64,000 bases of DNA from TMP-24 sp046348855 (GCA_046348855.1 JAXMDK010000002.1:1-64000), one strand, 5' to 3'; positions 26,620 through 37,831 are shown, counted from the stretch's first letter. Notes: generated by a model from the sequence alone, not told the origin. Translations and numbers: made by a program.

Positions 26620-27045
26620 ATGCAGGCAAGCTGGTTGTGGGGACTGCTGGGCGGGCTGGTGATCGGCAGCGCCGGGGCGGTGTACCTGCTGGTCAACGGC
26701 AGGATCATGGGCGCATCGGGGATCCTCGGCGGGCTGGTGGATCGCGGCGCGCAACGCGGCCGCGTCGAAAAGGCCAGCTTTCTTCTGGGGTTGGTCGGGC
26801 TTCCGGTTGTGCTGGGCCTGGTGCTGCCGATGCCGGCCACCCACCTGAGCCACGCACCCGCCGTCATCGTCGCCGCCGGGCTTCTGGTCGGCGCCGGCAC
26901 CCGGCTGGCCAATGGCTGCACCTCGGGCCACGGGGTCTGCGGCATTTCGCGCCTGTCGGTCGCGGGCATCGCCGCAACGCTCGTCTACCTCTTGGCCGGG
27001 GTGCTGACGGTGCTGCTGTTCCGCCACCTCTGGGGGGTGATCTGA
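26620..27045 (+). CDS. YeeE/YedE-family sulfur-compound transporter subunit
   Basis: 141 residues with four predicted membrane helices. The conserved cysteine motif NGCTSGHGVCGISRLS matches YeeE/YedE proteins, which pass thiosulfate or other sulfur species across the inner membrane using membrane-embedded cysteines. The stop overlaps the next start (TGATG), so the pair is translationally coupled. Two half-size YeeE genes side by side are the usual arrangement when the transporter is split. Confidence 0.86.
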   Translation: MQASWLWGLLGGLVIGSAGAVYLLVNGRIMGASGILGGLVDRGAQRGRVEKASFLLGLVGLPVVLGLVLPMPATHLSHAPAVIVAAGLLVGAGTRLANGCTSGHGVCGISRLSVAGIAATLVYLLAGVLTVLLFRHLWGVI

Positions 27046-27899
27046 TGCGGCGCAACCTCTTCGCCCTTCTGGCCGGATCGCTGTTCGGGGCGGGGCTGCT
27101 TCTGTCGGGAATGACCGACACGGTCCGCGTCCAGGGCTGGCTCGACGTGACCGGCGCCTGGGATCCGACGCTCGCCTTCGTGATGGGGGGCGCGATCCTG
27201 CCGATGGCGCTGGCCTGGCGGGTGGCGGCCGGGCGGCAGGCGGCGGCTCTGGGCACCCCCTTCCCGCCGCCGCCCAAGACCGGCCCCGACCGCTTCGTGC
27301 TGATCGGCTCGGCGCTGTTCGGCGTGGGTTGGGGACTGGCGGGCTTCTGCCCCGGCCCGGCACTGGCAAGCCTGTCGTTCGGCGGGCGGGCGGGTCTGCT
27401 CTTTCTTCTTGCAATGGTGGCGGGTATGGTCGCGGCGCCCGCGCTCCGGGCACTGATCGCCCGACTGACCGACGCCCTTGGAGAGCGAAAGATGGAAATC
27501 CGCAAGCTGACCGAAACCTATTCCGTATCGCCGCAGATCGCGCCCGAGGACGTGGCCGCGCTGAAGGCGGCGGGCTTCGTCCGGGTGATCTGCAACCGCC
27601 CCGACGGCGAGGTGCCGCCGCCCCTGCAGGCCGAGGCGATCCGCGCCCGGGTCGAGGCCGCCGGCATGGAATTCGTCGACAACCCGGTTCTGCCCGGCCA
27701 GTTCACCCCCGACCTGATCGCCCGCCAGGCGGCGGCGATGCAGGCCGCCGGCCCGGTCTTTGCCTATTGCGCCTCGGGCAACCGCTGTTCGGTCGTCTGG
27801 GCGCTGACCCAGGCCGGCCGCCGCCCCGCCGACGAACTGATCGCCACGGCCGCCCGCTGGGGCTACAATCTTGAACCTTTCCGCGACCGGCTCGGCTGA
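27045..27899 (+). CDS. YeeE/YedE-like (DUF6691) protein fused to a DUF442/TIGR01244 sulfur-transfer domain
   Basis: 284 residues in one frame. Residues about 1-148 form a four-helix YeeE-like domain (GAGLLLSGMTD, GWGLAGFCPGPAL). At Met150 a TIGR01244/DUF442 domain begins with the typical MEIRKLTETYSVSPQI and carries the active loop CASGNR, a rhodanese- or phosphatase-type cysteine loop. The internal ATG at 27492 has its own ribosome site (GGAGAGCGAAAG), as expected if these were formerly two genes. The cell may make a fusion, a separate soluble enzyme, or both. The role is probably sulfide/thiosulfate handling, coupled to the upstream transporter half. Confidence 0.85.
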   Translation: MRRNLFALLAGSLFGAGLLLSGMTDTVRVQGWLDVTGAWDPTLAFVMGGAILPMALAWRVAAGRQAAALGTPFPPPPKTGPDRFVLIGSALFGVGWGLAGFCPGPALASLSFGGRAGLLFLLAMVAGMVAAPALRALIARLTDALGERKMEIRKLTETYSVSPQIAPEDVAALKAAGFVRVICNRPDGEVPPPLQAEAIRARVEAAGMEFVDNPVLPGQFTPDLIARQAAAMQAAGPVFAYCASGNRCSVVWALTQAGRRPADELIATAARWGYNLEPFRDRLG

Positions 27900-27935
27900 C
27901 GGTCGCCCGCCGGCCGCCGGCACGGGAACATTTTC

Positions 27936-29240
27936 ATGACCTGGTCAACCAGCTTCGATCCTTCCTTCTGGGCCTATGGCGGTGCGATCGCGCTCCTGCT
28001 TCTGGCCTCGGCCTTCTTTTCCGGCTCGGAAACCGCGCTGACCGGCGCCAGCCGTGCCAAGCTGCGCGCCAGCGCCGACAAGGGCGGCACCGGCGCCGAG
28101 GCGGCGCTGAAGGTCACCGAGGACAACGAACGCCTGATCGGCGCACTGCTTCTGGGCAACAACATCGCCAATATCCTGTCGGCCTCGCTGGCGACCGCGC
28201 TCCTGACCCGGGCCTTCGGCGAAACCGGCGTGGTGATCGCCACCGGCATCATGACCGTGCTGGTCCTGATCTTCGCCGAGGTTTTGCCCAAGACCTACGC
28301 CATCACCTACCCCGAGGCCGTCGCCTCGCGCGTGGCGGTGGGCGTGCAGATGCTGATGCGGATCCTGTCGCCGGTCCTGGCGCTGGTGCAGGGCATCGTC
28401 CGGGGAATCCTTCTGTTGTTCGGGGTGCGCACCGACCCCAACAGCCACCTCTTCTCGCTGCACGAGGAGATCGCCGGGGCCTTGGCGCTGGCCCATTCCG
28501 AAGGCACCGTCCACAAGGAGGACCGCGACCGGCTTCTGGGCGCGCTCGACCTGTCGGACCGCACCGTCGACGAGATCATGCTCCACCGTTCGGAAATCGC
28601 CATGATCGACGCCGACGCCGATCCGGCCGACATCCTGACCACGGTCCTCGCCTCGCCGCATTCGCGCCTGCCGATCTTCCGCGGCGAGCGCGAGAACATC
28701 CTCGGCGTGATCCATGCCAAGGACCTGCTGCGCGCGGTCGAGAAGCTGGCGCGCGGCGGAGACGGCGCCTTCGCCTCGATCCAGGGGCTCGACATCCTGA
28801 GCGTGGCCAAGAAGCCCTATTTCGTTCCCGAGACCACCCCCCTGGACGAACAGATGCGCGCCTTCCTGAAGCTCAGGACCCATTTCGCGCTGGTCGTCGA
28901 CGAATATGGCGCGCTGCGGGGCCTGATCACGCTCGAGGACATTCTCGAGGAAATCGTCGGCGAGATCGCCGACGAGTTTGACCTGGACGCCGACCACCAG
29001 ATCAAGCCGGCCGAGGGCGGCGATTACGTGGTGGACGGCGCGATGACCATCCGCGACCTGAACCGCGCGACCGACTGGTCGCTTCCCGACGACGAGGCCA
29101 ACACCGTCGCCGGACTGGTCATCCACGAGGCACAGATGATCCCCGCCGAGGGGCAGGTCTTTTCGTTCCACGGCTTCCGGTTCGAGGTTCTGAACCGCAA
29201 GGACAACCGCATCACCCGGCTGAAGGTTCGCCCCCTGTAG
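27936..29240 (+). CDS. CNNM/CorC-family protein (DUF21-CBS-CBS-CorC domains)
   Basis: 434 residues. An N-terminal DUF21 membrane domain (about 1-200, with FFSGSETALTGASRAKL and a LLLGNNIANILSASLAT block) is followed by a CBS pair (about 205-340, RLPIFRGERENILGVIHAKDLL and THFALVVDEYGALRGLITLEDILEEIVGEI). A C-terminal CorC_HlyC domain ends it (about 355-430). The architecture matches bacterial CorB/YfjD proteins, linked to magnesium or cobalt homeostasis. It starts 36 bases after the DUF442 fusion gene. A repeat with a tight hairpin follows the stop. Confidence 0.92.
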   Translation: MTWSTSFDPSFWAYGGAIALLLLASAFFSGSETALTGASRAKLRASADKGGTGAEAALKVTEDNERLIGALLLGNNIANILSASLATALLTRAFGETGVVIATGIMTVLVLIFAEVLPKTYAITYPEAVASRVAVGVQMLMRILSPVLALVQGIVRGILLLFGVRTDPNSHLFSLHEEIAGALALAHSEGTVHKEDRDRLLGALDLSDRTVDEIMLHRSEIAMIDADADPADILTTVLASPHSRLPIFRGERENILGVIHAKDLLRAVEKLARGGDGAFASIQGLDILSVAKKPYFVPETTPLDEQMRAFLKLRTHFALVVDEYGALRGLITLEDILEEIVGEIADEFDLDADHQIKPAEGGDYVVDGAMTIRDLNRATDWSLPDDEANTVAGLVIHEAQMIPAEGQVFSFHGFRFEVLNRKDNRITRLKVRPL

Positions 29241-29250
29241 GCGGCGGGCA

Positions 29251-29303
29251 GCGAGGGGCCAGCCCCTCGCGCTCCCCGGAGTATTTGCCAAGGGAAAGAT
29301 GAA
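29251..29303 (-). repeat. Hairpin plus AAATACTCC element, copy 1 (likely bidirectional terminator)
   Basis: A stem GCGAGGGGC/GCCCCTCGC with a two-base nominal loop (29251-29270) adjoins a tail that reads, on the minus strand, TTTCCCTTGGCAAATACTCC. The same unit occurs reversed at 45254-45301. Both fill the short gap between two converging genes; here the gap is between the CorC gene and gluQ. Confidence 0.62.
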
Positions 29304-30212
29304 TCAGCCGAGCCCGACCAGCCGGCGGATGTCGGCCGGGCTGGCCCCGGCGGCGCGCCAGGTGGCAAGCGCGCGGGCATCGTCGCGCTTGGCCAGTCGC
29401 TTGCCCTGATCGTCGCGGATCAGGCGGTGATGGTGATAGACGGGCGTCGGCAGGCCGAGAAGCTGCTGGAGAAGAACATGGATGCGCGTCGCCTCAAAGA
29501 GATCCGCGCCGCGCGTCACATGGGTGACGCCCTGGGCTGCGTCATCCACGACGACCGCGAGGTGATAGGCCGCCGCCATGCCGCGCCGGGCGAGGACCAC
29601 GTCGCCGATCGTGCTGGTCAGAAGGGCGCCGGCGGTCTCGATCCGGCCCCGCTCGCCGTTCGGGCCTTCGCCGTCCTCGGTAAAGCCGATGGTCCATGCC
29701 GCCGGATCGGTGCGCCCGGCCAGAAGCGCCAGCGCGCCCGTCATGTCCAGCCGCAGCGCCTGCGCCTCTGGCAGCGGGAAGGCTGCGCGGGCGTCGAAGG
29801 CAAACTCCGGCCAGTTGCGCCCGAAGCAGGTGCGCGGATAGACCGGCCCGTCCGGCCCGAGAACCGGCCCGGCCCCTTCCTGCGGCGCGGACGGCGCGGC
29901 GGCGATGTCGGCCCGGCTGCACGCACAGGGATAGAGAAGGCCCCGCGCCCAGAGGTCGGCAAGGGCGGCGCGATAGGCAGGCGTCCGTTCGGATTGCCGC
30001 ACCACCGGCCCGTCCCAGGTCAGGCCGAGCCAGGTCAGGTCGTCATGGATCGCCTGTTCCCATTCCGGCCGGGCGCGGCCCTGGTCCAGATCCTCGATCC
30101 TCAGAAGGAATTCGCCGCCCGCCGCGCGCGCCAGGTCATGGGCAACAATCGCGGCGTAGGCATGGCCGAGATGCAGCGGCCCGGTCGGCGACGGGGCAAA
30201 CCGGGTTCGCAT
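29304..30212 (-). CDS. gluQ: Glutamyl-Q tRNA(Asp) synthetase
   Basis: 302 residues from the ATG at 30212, which overlaps the trmFO stop (TGATG). It resembles a truncated glutamyl-tRNA synthetase lacking the anticodon-binding half: MRTRFAPSPTGPLHLGH start (HxGH motif) and KRLAKRD as the KMSKS-like loop. The zinc site of the family is visible (PCACSRADI and YPRTC). GluQ attaches glutamate to queuosine at the wobble position of tRNA-Asp. Co-transcription with trmFO puts two tRNA modification genes in one unit. Confidence 0.93.
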   Translation of the reverse strand: MRTRFAPSPTGPLHLGHAYAAIVAHDLARAAGGEFLLRIEDLDQGRARPEWEQAIHDDLTWLGLTWDGPVVRQSERTPAYRAALADLWARGLLYPCACSRADIAAAPSAPQEGAGPVLGPDGPVYPRTCFGRNWPEFAFDARAAFPLPEAQALRLDMTGALALLAGRTDPAAWTIGFTEDGEGPNGERGRIETAGALLTSTIGDVVLARRGMAAAYHLAVVVDDAAQGVTHVTRGADLFEATRIHVLLQQLLGLPTPVYHHHRLIRDDQGKRLAKRDDARALATWRAAGASPADIRRLVGLG

Positions 30213-31552
30213 CAATGTTGCGCCGCAAGCCATTCCGAAAACAGCACTTTTGCGCGGTCGGTATAGGCCTTGTAGCGATCCTTGCGGCCGCGGCGCCCGC
30301 CCTTGGCGTCGATCGGCGGGAAGAGGCCGAAGTTGACGTTCATCGGCTGGAAGGTCCGGGCGTCGGCCCCGCCGGTGATGTGGGTGACCAGCGCCCCGGT
30401 CGCGGTTTCCGGCGGTGGCGGGCCAAGATCGCCGCCGCGCAGTTCTGCCGCCGCCATCCGCCCGGCCAGAAGCCCCATTGCGGCGCTTTCGACATAGCCC
30501 TCGACCCCGGTGATCTGGCCGGCGAACCGGATGTTCGGCCGCGAGCGAAGCCGCATCCGGCTGTCGAGAAGTGTGGGCGAGTTGATGAAGGTATTGCGGT
30601 GGATGCCGCCAAGCCGGGCGAACGAAGCGTTCTGTAGTCCCGGAATCGTTTTTAGAACATCAACTTGCGCGCCATACTTCATCTTGGTCTGGAAGCCGAC
30701 GATATTGTAGAGTGTGCCGAGCGCGTTGTCGCGGCGCAGCTGGACCACGGCATAGGGCTTGACCTCGGGCCGGTGGGCGTTGGTCAGGCCGACCGGCTTC
30801 ATCGGGCCGAAGCGCAAGGTTTCGCGCCCGCGTTCGGCCATGACCTCGATCGGCAGGCAGCCGTCGAAATAGCCGGCGGTTTCGCCTTCGTGGAACTCGG
30901 TCTTGTCGGCGGCCAGAAGCGCGTCGATGAACGCCTCGTACTGCGCCTTGTCCATCGGGCAGTTCATGTAGGCGGTCTGCTCCTCGACCGTCTCGCCCTT
31001 GTCATAGCGCGACTGCATCCAGGCCACCGACATGTCGACCGTTTCGGCATAGACGATCGGCGCGATGGCGTCGAAAAACGCCAGCGCATCGCTGCCGGTT
31101 TCGCGGCGGATCGCCTCGGCCAGCGCCGTCGAGGTCAAGGGCCCGGTGGCAATGATCCATTGCCCCTCGGCCGGGAGTTCCGACAGTTCCTCGTGCGAGA
31201 CCGACACCAGTGAATGCGACCGGAGCCGGGCGGTCACCGCGCCGGAAAAAGCATCGCGGTCCACCGCCAGCGCGCCTCCGGCCGGCAGGCGGTGGCGGCG
31301 GGCCATTTCCATGACCAGCCCGCCGGCCGCCTGCATTTCCCAATGGAGAAGCCCCACGGCATTGCGTTCGTGATCGTCCGACCGGAACGAATTCGAGCAG
31401 ACCATTTCCGCCAGGTCGCCGGTGCGGTGGGCAAAGGTCGCGGTTCCGGGCCGCATTTCATGGATGCAGACGCGAATGCCGCGGCTGGCCGCCTGCCAGG
31501 CGGCCTCGGCCCCGGCCATGCCGCCGCCGACGATATGCAGTTCCGCGTCCAT
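30212..31552 (-). CDS. trmFO: Folate/FAD-dependent tRNA m5U54 methyltransferase
   Basis: 446 residues. The N-terminal FAD-binding loop VGGGMAGAEAAWQ and the family blocks MVCSNSFRSDD, LLHWEMQAAGGLVM and YMNCPMDKAQYEAF identify TrmFO. It uses methylenetetrahydrofolate and FADH2 to make ribothymidine at position 54 of tRNA. The length is typical. The coding end overlaps the gluQ start. The next gene on the other side (beta-barrel, +) is divergent across 131 bases. Confidence 0.95.
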   Translation of the reverse strand: MDAELHIVGGGMAGAEAAWQAASRGIRVCIHEMRPGTATFAHRTGDLAEMVCSNSFRSDDHERNAVGLLHWEMQAAGGLVMEMARRHRLPAGGALAVDRDAFSGAVTARLRSHSLVSVSHEELSELPAEGQWIIATGPLTSTALAEAIRRETGSDALAFFDAIAPIVYAETVDMSVAWMQSRYDKGETVEEQTAYMNCPMDKAQYEAFIDALLAADKTEFHEGETAGYFDGCLPIEVMAERGRETLRFGPMKPVGLTNAHRPEVKPYAVVQLRRDNALGTLYNIVGFQTKMKYGAQVDVLKTIPGLQNASFARLGGIHRNTFINSPTLLDSRMRLRSRPNIRFAGQITGVEGYVESAAMGLLAGRMAAAELRGGDLGPPPPETATGALVTHITGGADARTFQPMNVNFGLFPPIDAKGGRRGRKDRYKAYTDRAKVLFSEWLAAQH

Positions 31553-31683
31553 CGTGCGGATTTAGGTCAAAAGCCGAGGGTTTGAAAGGGGCAGAAAGTT
31601 CATACCCCACCGTCCACGCGGCTTTGCATCCGCTTGGCTTCGTGGTATGTCACTGCAAAACAACAATATCTTGAGGCAGCATC

Positions 31684-32382
31684 ATGATCCATCGCACCTT
31701 GCTTGCAACGGCCGCCCTCACGGTTTTCGGGGCCGCCGCCCAGGGACAGGCCATCATCGGCGGGCAGGTCGGCCTGGCCTATGACCGCAACATCACCCAC
31801 GGCGCCTCTCGGGCAACCGTCGGCGGATCGCTGGACCTGGGGCTGATGGACGGCCTGACGCTTCAGGCCGATCTGGCCGGGCATTCGCGCAGCGCCGCCA
31901 CCGATTCGGTCGCGACCGGCGCCCACCTGATCTACGATCTGGGGTCGCAGGCGGCGGTCGGCGGATTCCTGACCTATGAAAACTGGTCGGGCAATTTCCA
32001 CGATTATGACTATGGGATCGAGGGCCGCTTTTCGACCCGGGGCGCTACGCCGCTGACGGTCGAGGGCTACCTGATGCGGGTGGCGCGCAACCAGGGCCGG
32101 AGCGATTTCAACGGCTTCGGGCTGGATGCCGCGCTGGATGTCAGCGACCGCTCGTCGATCCGCGCCGGCTATTTCGCGGCCAACGGCTCCGCCGACCTGA
32201 AGCGGTTTTCCTTTGGGCTGAGCTACGATCTGTCGCCGAGCCTGGTCTTCGGCCTGAACGCGGCGCGGGTCAACGCGCCCGGCCACCACGACAACGTCGT
32301 CGGCCTTTCGATCGACTACAAGTTCGGCGCGGGGGCTCTGGTTGGACGGCGGGGCCTGGGGGACATGGTGCGGGGCTTCTGA
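31684..32382 (+). CDS. Predicted outer-membrane beta-barrel protein
   Basis: 232 residues. A signal peptide (about 1-22, LLATAALTVFGAAAQGQA) is followed by regular amphipathic strands such as VGGSLDLGLMDGLTLQADL, IYDLGSQAAVGGFLTYEN and FGLSYDLSPSLVFGLNAARV. The last strand before a short glycine/arginine tail is NVVGLSIDYKFG. The protein ends in phenylalanine. No named family was recognised, and the strand pattern alone supports a porin-like or adhesin-like barrel. TTGAGGCAGCATC precedes the ATG. A perfect hairpin lies 39 bases after the stop. Confidence 0.68.
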   Translation: MIHRTLLATAALTVFGAAAQGQAIIGGQVGLAYDRNITHGASRATVGGSLDLGLMDGLTLQADLAGHSRSAATDSVATGAHLIYDLGSQAAVGGFLTYENWSGNFHDYDYGIEGRFSTRGATPLTVEGYLMRVARNQGRSDFNGFGLDAALDVSDRSSIRAGYFAANGSADLKRFSFGLSYDLSPSLVFGLNAARVNAPGHHDNVVGLSIDYKFGAGALVGRRGLGDMVRGF

Positions 32383-32420
32383 GGCCCCTGCCCCCGGAAT
32401 CAATCCCCCCAGAATCAGCA

Positions 32421-32450
32421 GCGCGGCATCGCCGCCGGACGATGCCGCGC
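32421..32450. terminator. Bidirectional terminator hairpin
   Basis: A perfect 11-base-pair stem (GCGCGGCATCG / CGATGCCGCGC, eight-base loop) lies midway between two convergent gene ends (32382 and 32477). No T-run is visible on either side. Confidence 0.6.
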
Positions 32451-32476
32451 CAGCCGAAGCCCTTGCGGGCGTCGGA

Positions 32477-32686
32477 TCAGAAACCGACTTCGATGTCCAG
32501 GTCGCCCAGATAGCCGCGGGCGTTGCGGTCGCCGGGAAGCGGGCCGGCCAGCTTGCGGGGTTTGGCATCGCCCGCCATCGCGGGCAGGTCGGAACCGGAC
32601 CGGAACAACCCGGTCAGCCAGCGGCGCAGTCCACCCGCGCGCGGCTGTGTTTCGACGAATTCTTCGGCAAATCCCGTGTAGGCCAT
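32477..32686 (-). CDS. Small uncharacterised protein (69 residues)
   Basis: The frame runs from the ATG at 32686 to a TGA at 32477. AGCAGGGG six bases upstream makes the second ATG (32686) a better start than 32692. The protein is soluble-looking: MAYTGFAEEFVE, then RRWLTGLFRSG, a polar middle and the end GDLDIEVGF. No family was recognised. Support for reality is the ribosome site, the terminator at its 3' end, and an isolated position with its own AT-rich upstream region (TTGACC near 32750 on this strand). Confidence 0.5.
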   Translation of the reverse strand: MAYTGFAEEFVETQPRAGGLRRWLTGLFRSGSDLPAMAGDAKPRKLAGPLPGDRNARGYLGDLDIEVGF

Positions 32687-32935
32687 CTGCATCCCCTGCT
32701 GTCGGGCAGAGCCGCCGCCCTGCCAATGACTTATCTTGCAGGGTCAACTTAGACGCGAATTCGTTGAGAATGTGTCAAGAACATGTCGTGCCGAAAAAGA
32801 AACAATCTTTCGGGATTTAATCAATGTTTCCGCGACGATTTTCACCGCGAAGGCGCGCAGGCCCGACTTGCGGACACGCCCGCCCGGCGAGCCGGACGGA
32901 CGGGATTCGGTCGGTGAACGCACAGCTCGGCCGGA

Positions 32936-35659
<2,724 letters not shown>

Positions 35660-35797
35660 GAAGGTGCTCGCCTCAATATCTTGTTGCGGCGACTATAGCC
35701 CATCCCTAGGGCTGGGTGCAACCTCGGCGGGCCGCGGCCCTTGCGCGCGCCGGCGGATCATGGCACATACCCCGGCCCGCGCCCCCAAGGACCAAAG

Positions 35798-36898
35798 ATG
35801 ACCAGCCCACCACCCAATCGCCCCCTGATCGGCGCCGGCGACTTCATCGCCGCCGGGCTTCTGGGCGAGGAAGACCGGGCGATGGCCGACAGCGTCGGCG
35901 CGGCCTTCCGGCTGAGGATGTCGCCCGAGATGCTGCGGGCGGTGGGCCGGCCCGGCGACGCGGTGGCCCGCCAGTTCGTGCCCGCCGCCGACGAACTGAC
36001 CATCGCCGAAACCGAGCTGACCGACCCGATCGGCGATCTGGCCCACAGCCCGGTGCGCGGCCTGACCCATCGCTACCCCGACCGGGTGATCCTGCAAGTC
36101 ACCCAGACCTGCGACGTCTATTGCCGCTTCTGCTTCCGGCGCGAGGCGGTGGGCGACAGCGGCGCCCTGTCGGCCGAGGCGGTGCGGGCGGCGCTCGACT
36201 ATATCCGCGCCCATCCGGCGATCACCGAGGTGATCCTGACCGGCGGCGACCCGCTGACCCTGTCGGTGCGCCGGCTGGAGGCGCTGATGACGGGCCTCGC
36301 CGCCATCGACCATGTTGACGTGGTGCGCTTTCACAGCCGGGTGCCGGTGGTGGCGCCGGAACGGATTACCCCGGCGCTGATCCGGGCGCTGGAGGGGCGG
36401 CTGGCGGTCTATGTGGTGGTCCATACCAACCATGCGCAGGAACTGACCGCCGATGCCTGCGCCGCGCTGGCGCGCCTGTCGCGGGCGGGCATACCTCTGC
36501 TCTCACAGTCGGTGCTGCTGCGCGGCGTCAACGACAGCGCAAGCGCCCTGGCCGACCTGTTCCGGGCTCTGGTGCGCAACCGGGTCAAGCCCTATTACCT
36601 GCATCATTGCGACCTGGCGCGCGGCACCGGCCATTTCCGCACCACCATCGCCGACGGGCTGGCGCTGATGGCCGCCCTGCGCGGCCGCGTCTCGGGCACT
36701 GCGCTGCCGACCTATGTGCTGGACATTCCCGGCGGCCACGGCAAGGTGCCGCTGGCTTCACCCTGGCTGGCGCCCGGCACGCGCCCCGGCCACTGGCGCG
36801 TCACCGACTGGCAGGGCCGCACCCACGACTATCACGACCCCGATCAGGTGGCGGGCACCATCAGTTCCACTTCAACGCCGTCCCTTATCGCCGTGTAA
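35798..36898 (+). CDS. Lysine 2,3-aminomutase-related radical SAM protein
   Basis: 366 residues from the ATG at 35798 (AAGGACCAAAG upstream). The radical SAM cluster motif CxxxCxxC is C105-C109-C112 in TCDVYCRFCFRRE, and VILTGGDPLTL is the SAM-binding loop. HSRVPVVAPERIT and the C-terminal GGHGKVPL match KamA/EpmB relatives. In alphaproteobacteria this subgroup (AblA-like) is thought to make beta-lysine for elongation factor P or a related role, but no epmA or efp gene is in the window. The 3' end overlaps the convergent hisI gene by 55 bases. Confidence 0.87.
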   Translation: MTSPPPNRPLIGAGDFIAAGLLGEEDRAMADSVGAAFRLRMSPEMLRAVGRPGDAVARQFVPAADELTIAETELTDPIGDLAHSPVRGLTHRYPDRVILQVTQTCDVYCRFCFRREAVGDSGALSAEAVRAALDYIRAHPAITEVILTGGDPLTLSVRRLEALMTGLAAIDHVDVVRFHSRVPVVAPERITPALIRALEGRLAVYVVVHTNHAQELTADACAALARLSRAGIPLLSQSVLLRGVNDSASALADLFRALVRNRVKPYYLHHCDLARGTGHFRTTIADGLALMAALRGRVSGTALPTYVLDIPGGHGKVPLASPWLAPGTRPGHWRVTDWQGRTHDYHDPDQVAGTISSTSTPSLIAV

Positions 36899-37203
36899 AA
36901 ACAGGTCTTTCGCATCGTGTGGCAGGCCGGCCCGGTCTGTTCGACCCGCATCAGCAGCGCATCACGGTCGCAGTCGATGCGCAGGTCGACCAGCCTTTGC
37001 ACATGGCCCGAGGTCTCGCCCTTGACCCACAGGCTTTTCCGTGAACGCGACCAATAGGTTGCGCGGCCGGTCTCAAGAGTCTTGCGCACCGCCTCGGCAT
37101 TCATCCAGGCCAGCATCAGCACCTCGCCGGTCGCATGATCCTGGGCAATCGCCGGGATCAGGCCGTTGGCGTCATAGGTCAGGCTTTCCGGGTCGAACGC
37201 CAT
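36844..37203 (-). CDS. hisI: Phosphoribosyl-AMP cyclohydrolase
   Basis: 119 residues from the ATG at 37203 (AAAGGGACCACG upstream). It opens the purine ring of PR-AMP in histidine synthesis. Zinc/metal-binding residues are visible in DCDRDALL and CHTMRKTCF, and the signature WSRSRKSLWVKGETSGH is intact. This is the single-domain form without a fused HisE. The last 55 bases overlap the end of the KamA-like gene on the opposite strand. Confidence 0.95.
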   Translation of the reverse strand: MAFDPESLTYDANGLIPAIAQDHATGEVLMLAWMNAEAVRKTLETGRATYWSRSRKSLWVKGETSGHVQRLVDLRIDCDRDALLMRVEQTGPACHTMRKTCFYTAIRDGVEVELMVPAT

Positions 37204-37230
37204 CGTGGTCCCTTTGCTTTCCGGGGGGCA

Positions 37231-37248
37231 TTGCCTATCTTTAGGCAA
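37231..37248. promoter_or_regulatory. Palindrome in the hisI / NifU-like divergent promoter region
   Basis: TTGCCTA-TCTT-TAGGCAA is a perfect 7-base inverted repeat with a four-base spacer, 27 bases upstream of hisI and 18 upstream of the NifU-like ATG. Its size and placement suit a repressor operator. No known regulator was recognised. Confidence 0.35.
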
Positions 37249-37266
37249 AGACGCGGACCAAGGCAA

Positions 37267-37701
37267 ATGAGCGAAACCGATCTTATCAAACTCTATTCCG
37301 AACGCATCCTCGCGCTGGCCGCCGACATTCCCCACGCCGCGCGCCTGGCCGCGCCGACCGCCAGCGCCACGCGCCGCTCGCCGCTTTGCGGCTCGACCGT
37401 CACCGTCGACCTGACGGTGCGCGACGGGCGGATCGCCGATTTCGGCCAGGAGGTGCGGGCCTGCGCACTGGGTCAGGCCTCGGCCGCCATCGCCGGGGCG
37501 CGGATGATCGGGCGGACCGCGGCCGAAGTCACCACCGCCCGCGACCAGCTTGCCGCCATGCTGCGCGACAACGGCCCGGCGCCGGCGCCGCCCTTTGACG
37601 GCTACGAAGTCCTGTCGCCGGCCCGCGACTACCGCAACCGCCATGCCTCGATCCTGCTGGTGCTGGAAGCCGCCGCCGAAGCCTTCGCCAAGGCCGGCTG
37701 A
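37267..37701 (+). CDS. IscU/NifU-like iron-sulfur scaffold protein, third cysteine replaced
   Basis: 144 residues. The fold and two of three cluster ligands of IscU-type scaffolds are present: Cys41 in SPLCGSTVTVDL and Cys66 in EVRACALGQASAAI. The third ligand position, within RHASILLVLEA, is Ser128 instead of cysteine. The protein may therefore hold clusters poorly or act in transfer rather than assembly; the serine form may simply be a lineage-wide variant. It is divergent from hisI and followed by a terminator for the opposite strand. Confidence 0.72.
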   Translation: MSETDLIKLYSERILALAADIPHAARLAAPTASATRRSPLCGSTVTVDLTVRDGRIADFGQEVRACALGQASAAIAGARMIGRTAAEVTTARDQLAAMLRDNGPAPAPPFDGYEVLSPARDYRNRHASILLVLEAAAEAFAKAG

Positions 37702-37707
37702 CGGCAC

Positions 37708-37742
37708 AAAAAAAAGCCGCCGTGGCGGATGCACACGGCGGC
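37708..37742 (-). terminator. Intrinsic terminator for the 40-residue protein gene
   Basis: On the minus strand a perfect 9-base-pair stem (GCCGCCGTG / CACGGCGGC, nine-base loop) is followed by eight T residues (seen as an A-run at 37708-37715 on +). It lies 90 bases beyond the stop of the gene at 37832-37954. It could also stop convergent transcription of the NifU-like gene. Confidence 0.82.
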
Positions 37743-37831
37743 AGTCAGCGGTTTCCGAGGAAGCATTGGCCGACTGGGGGACGGCCCTGCGGGACAGGCA
37801 GGCGCTCGGGAACACCGCGCGGGCAGGATGG

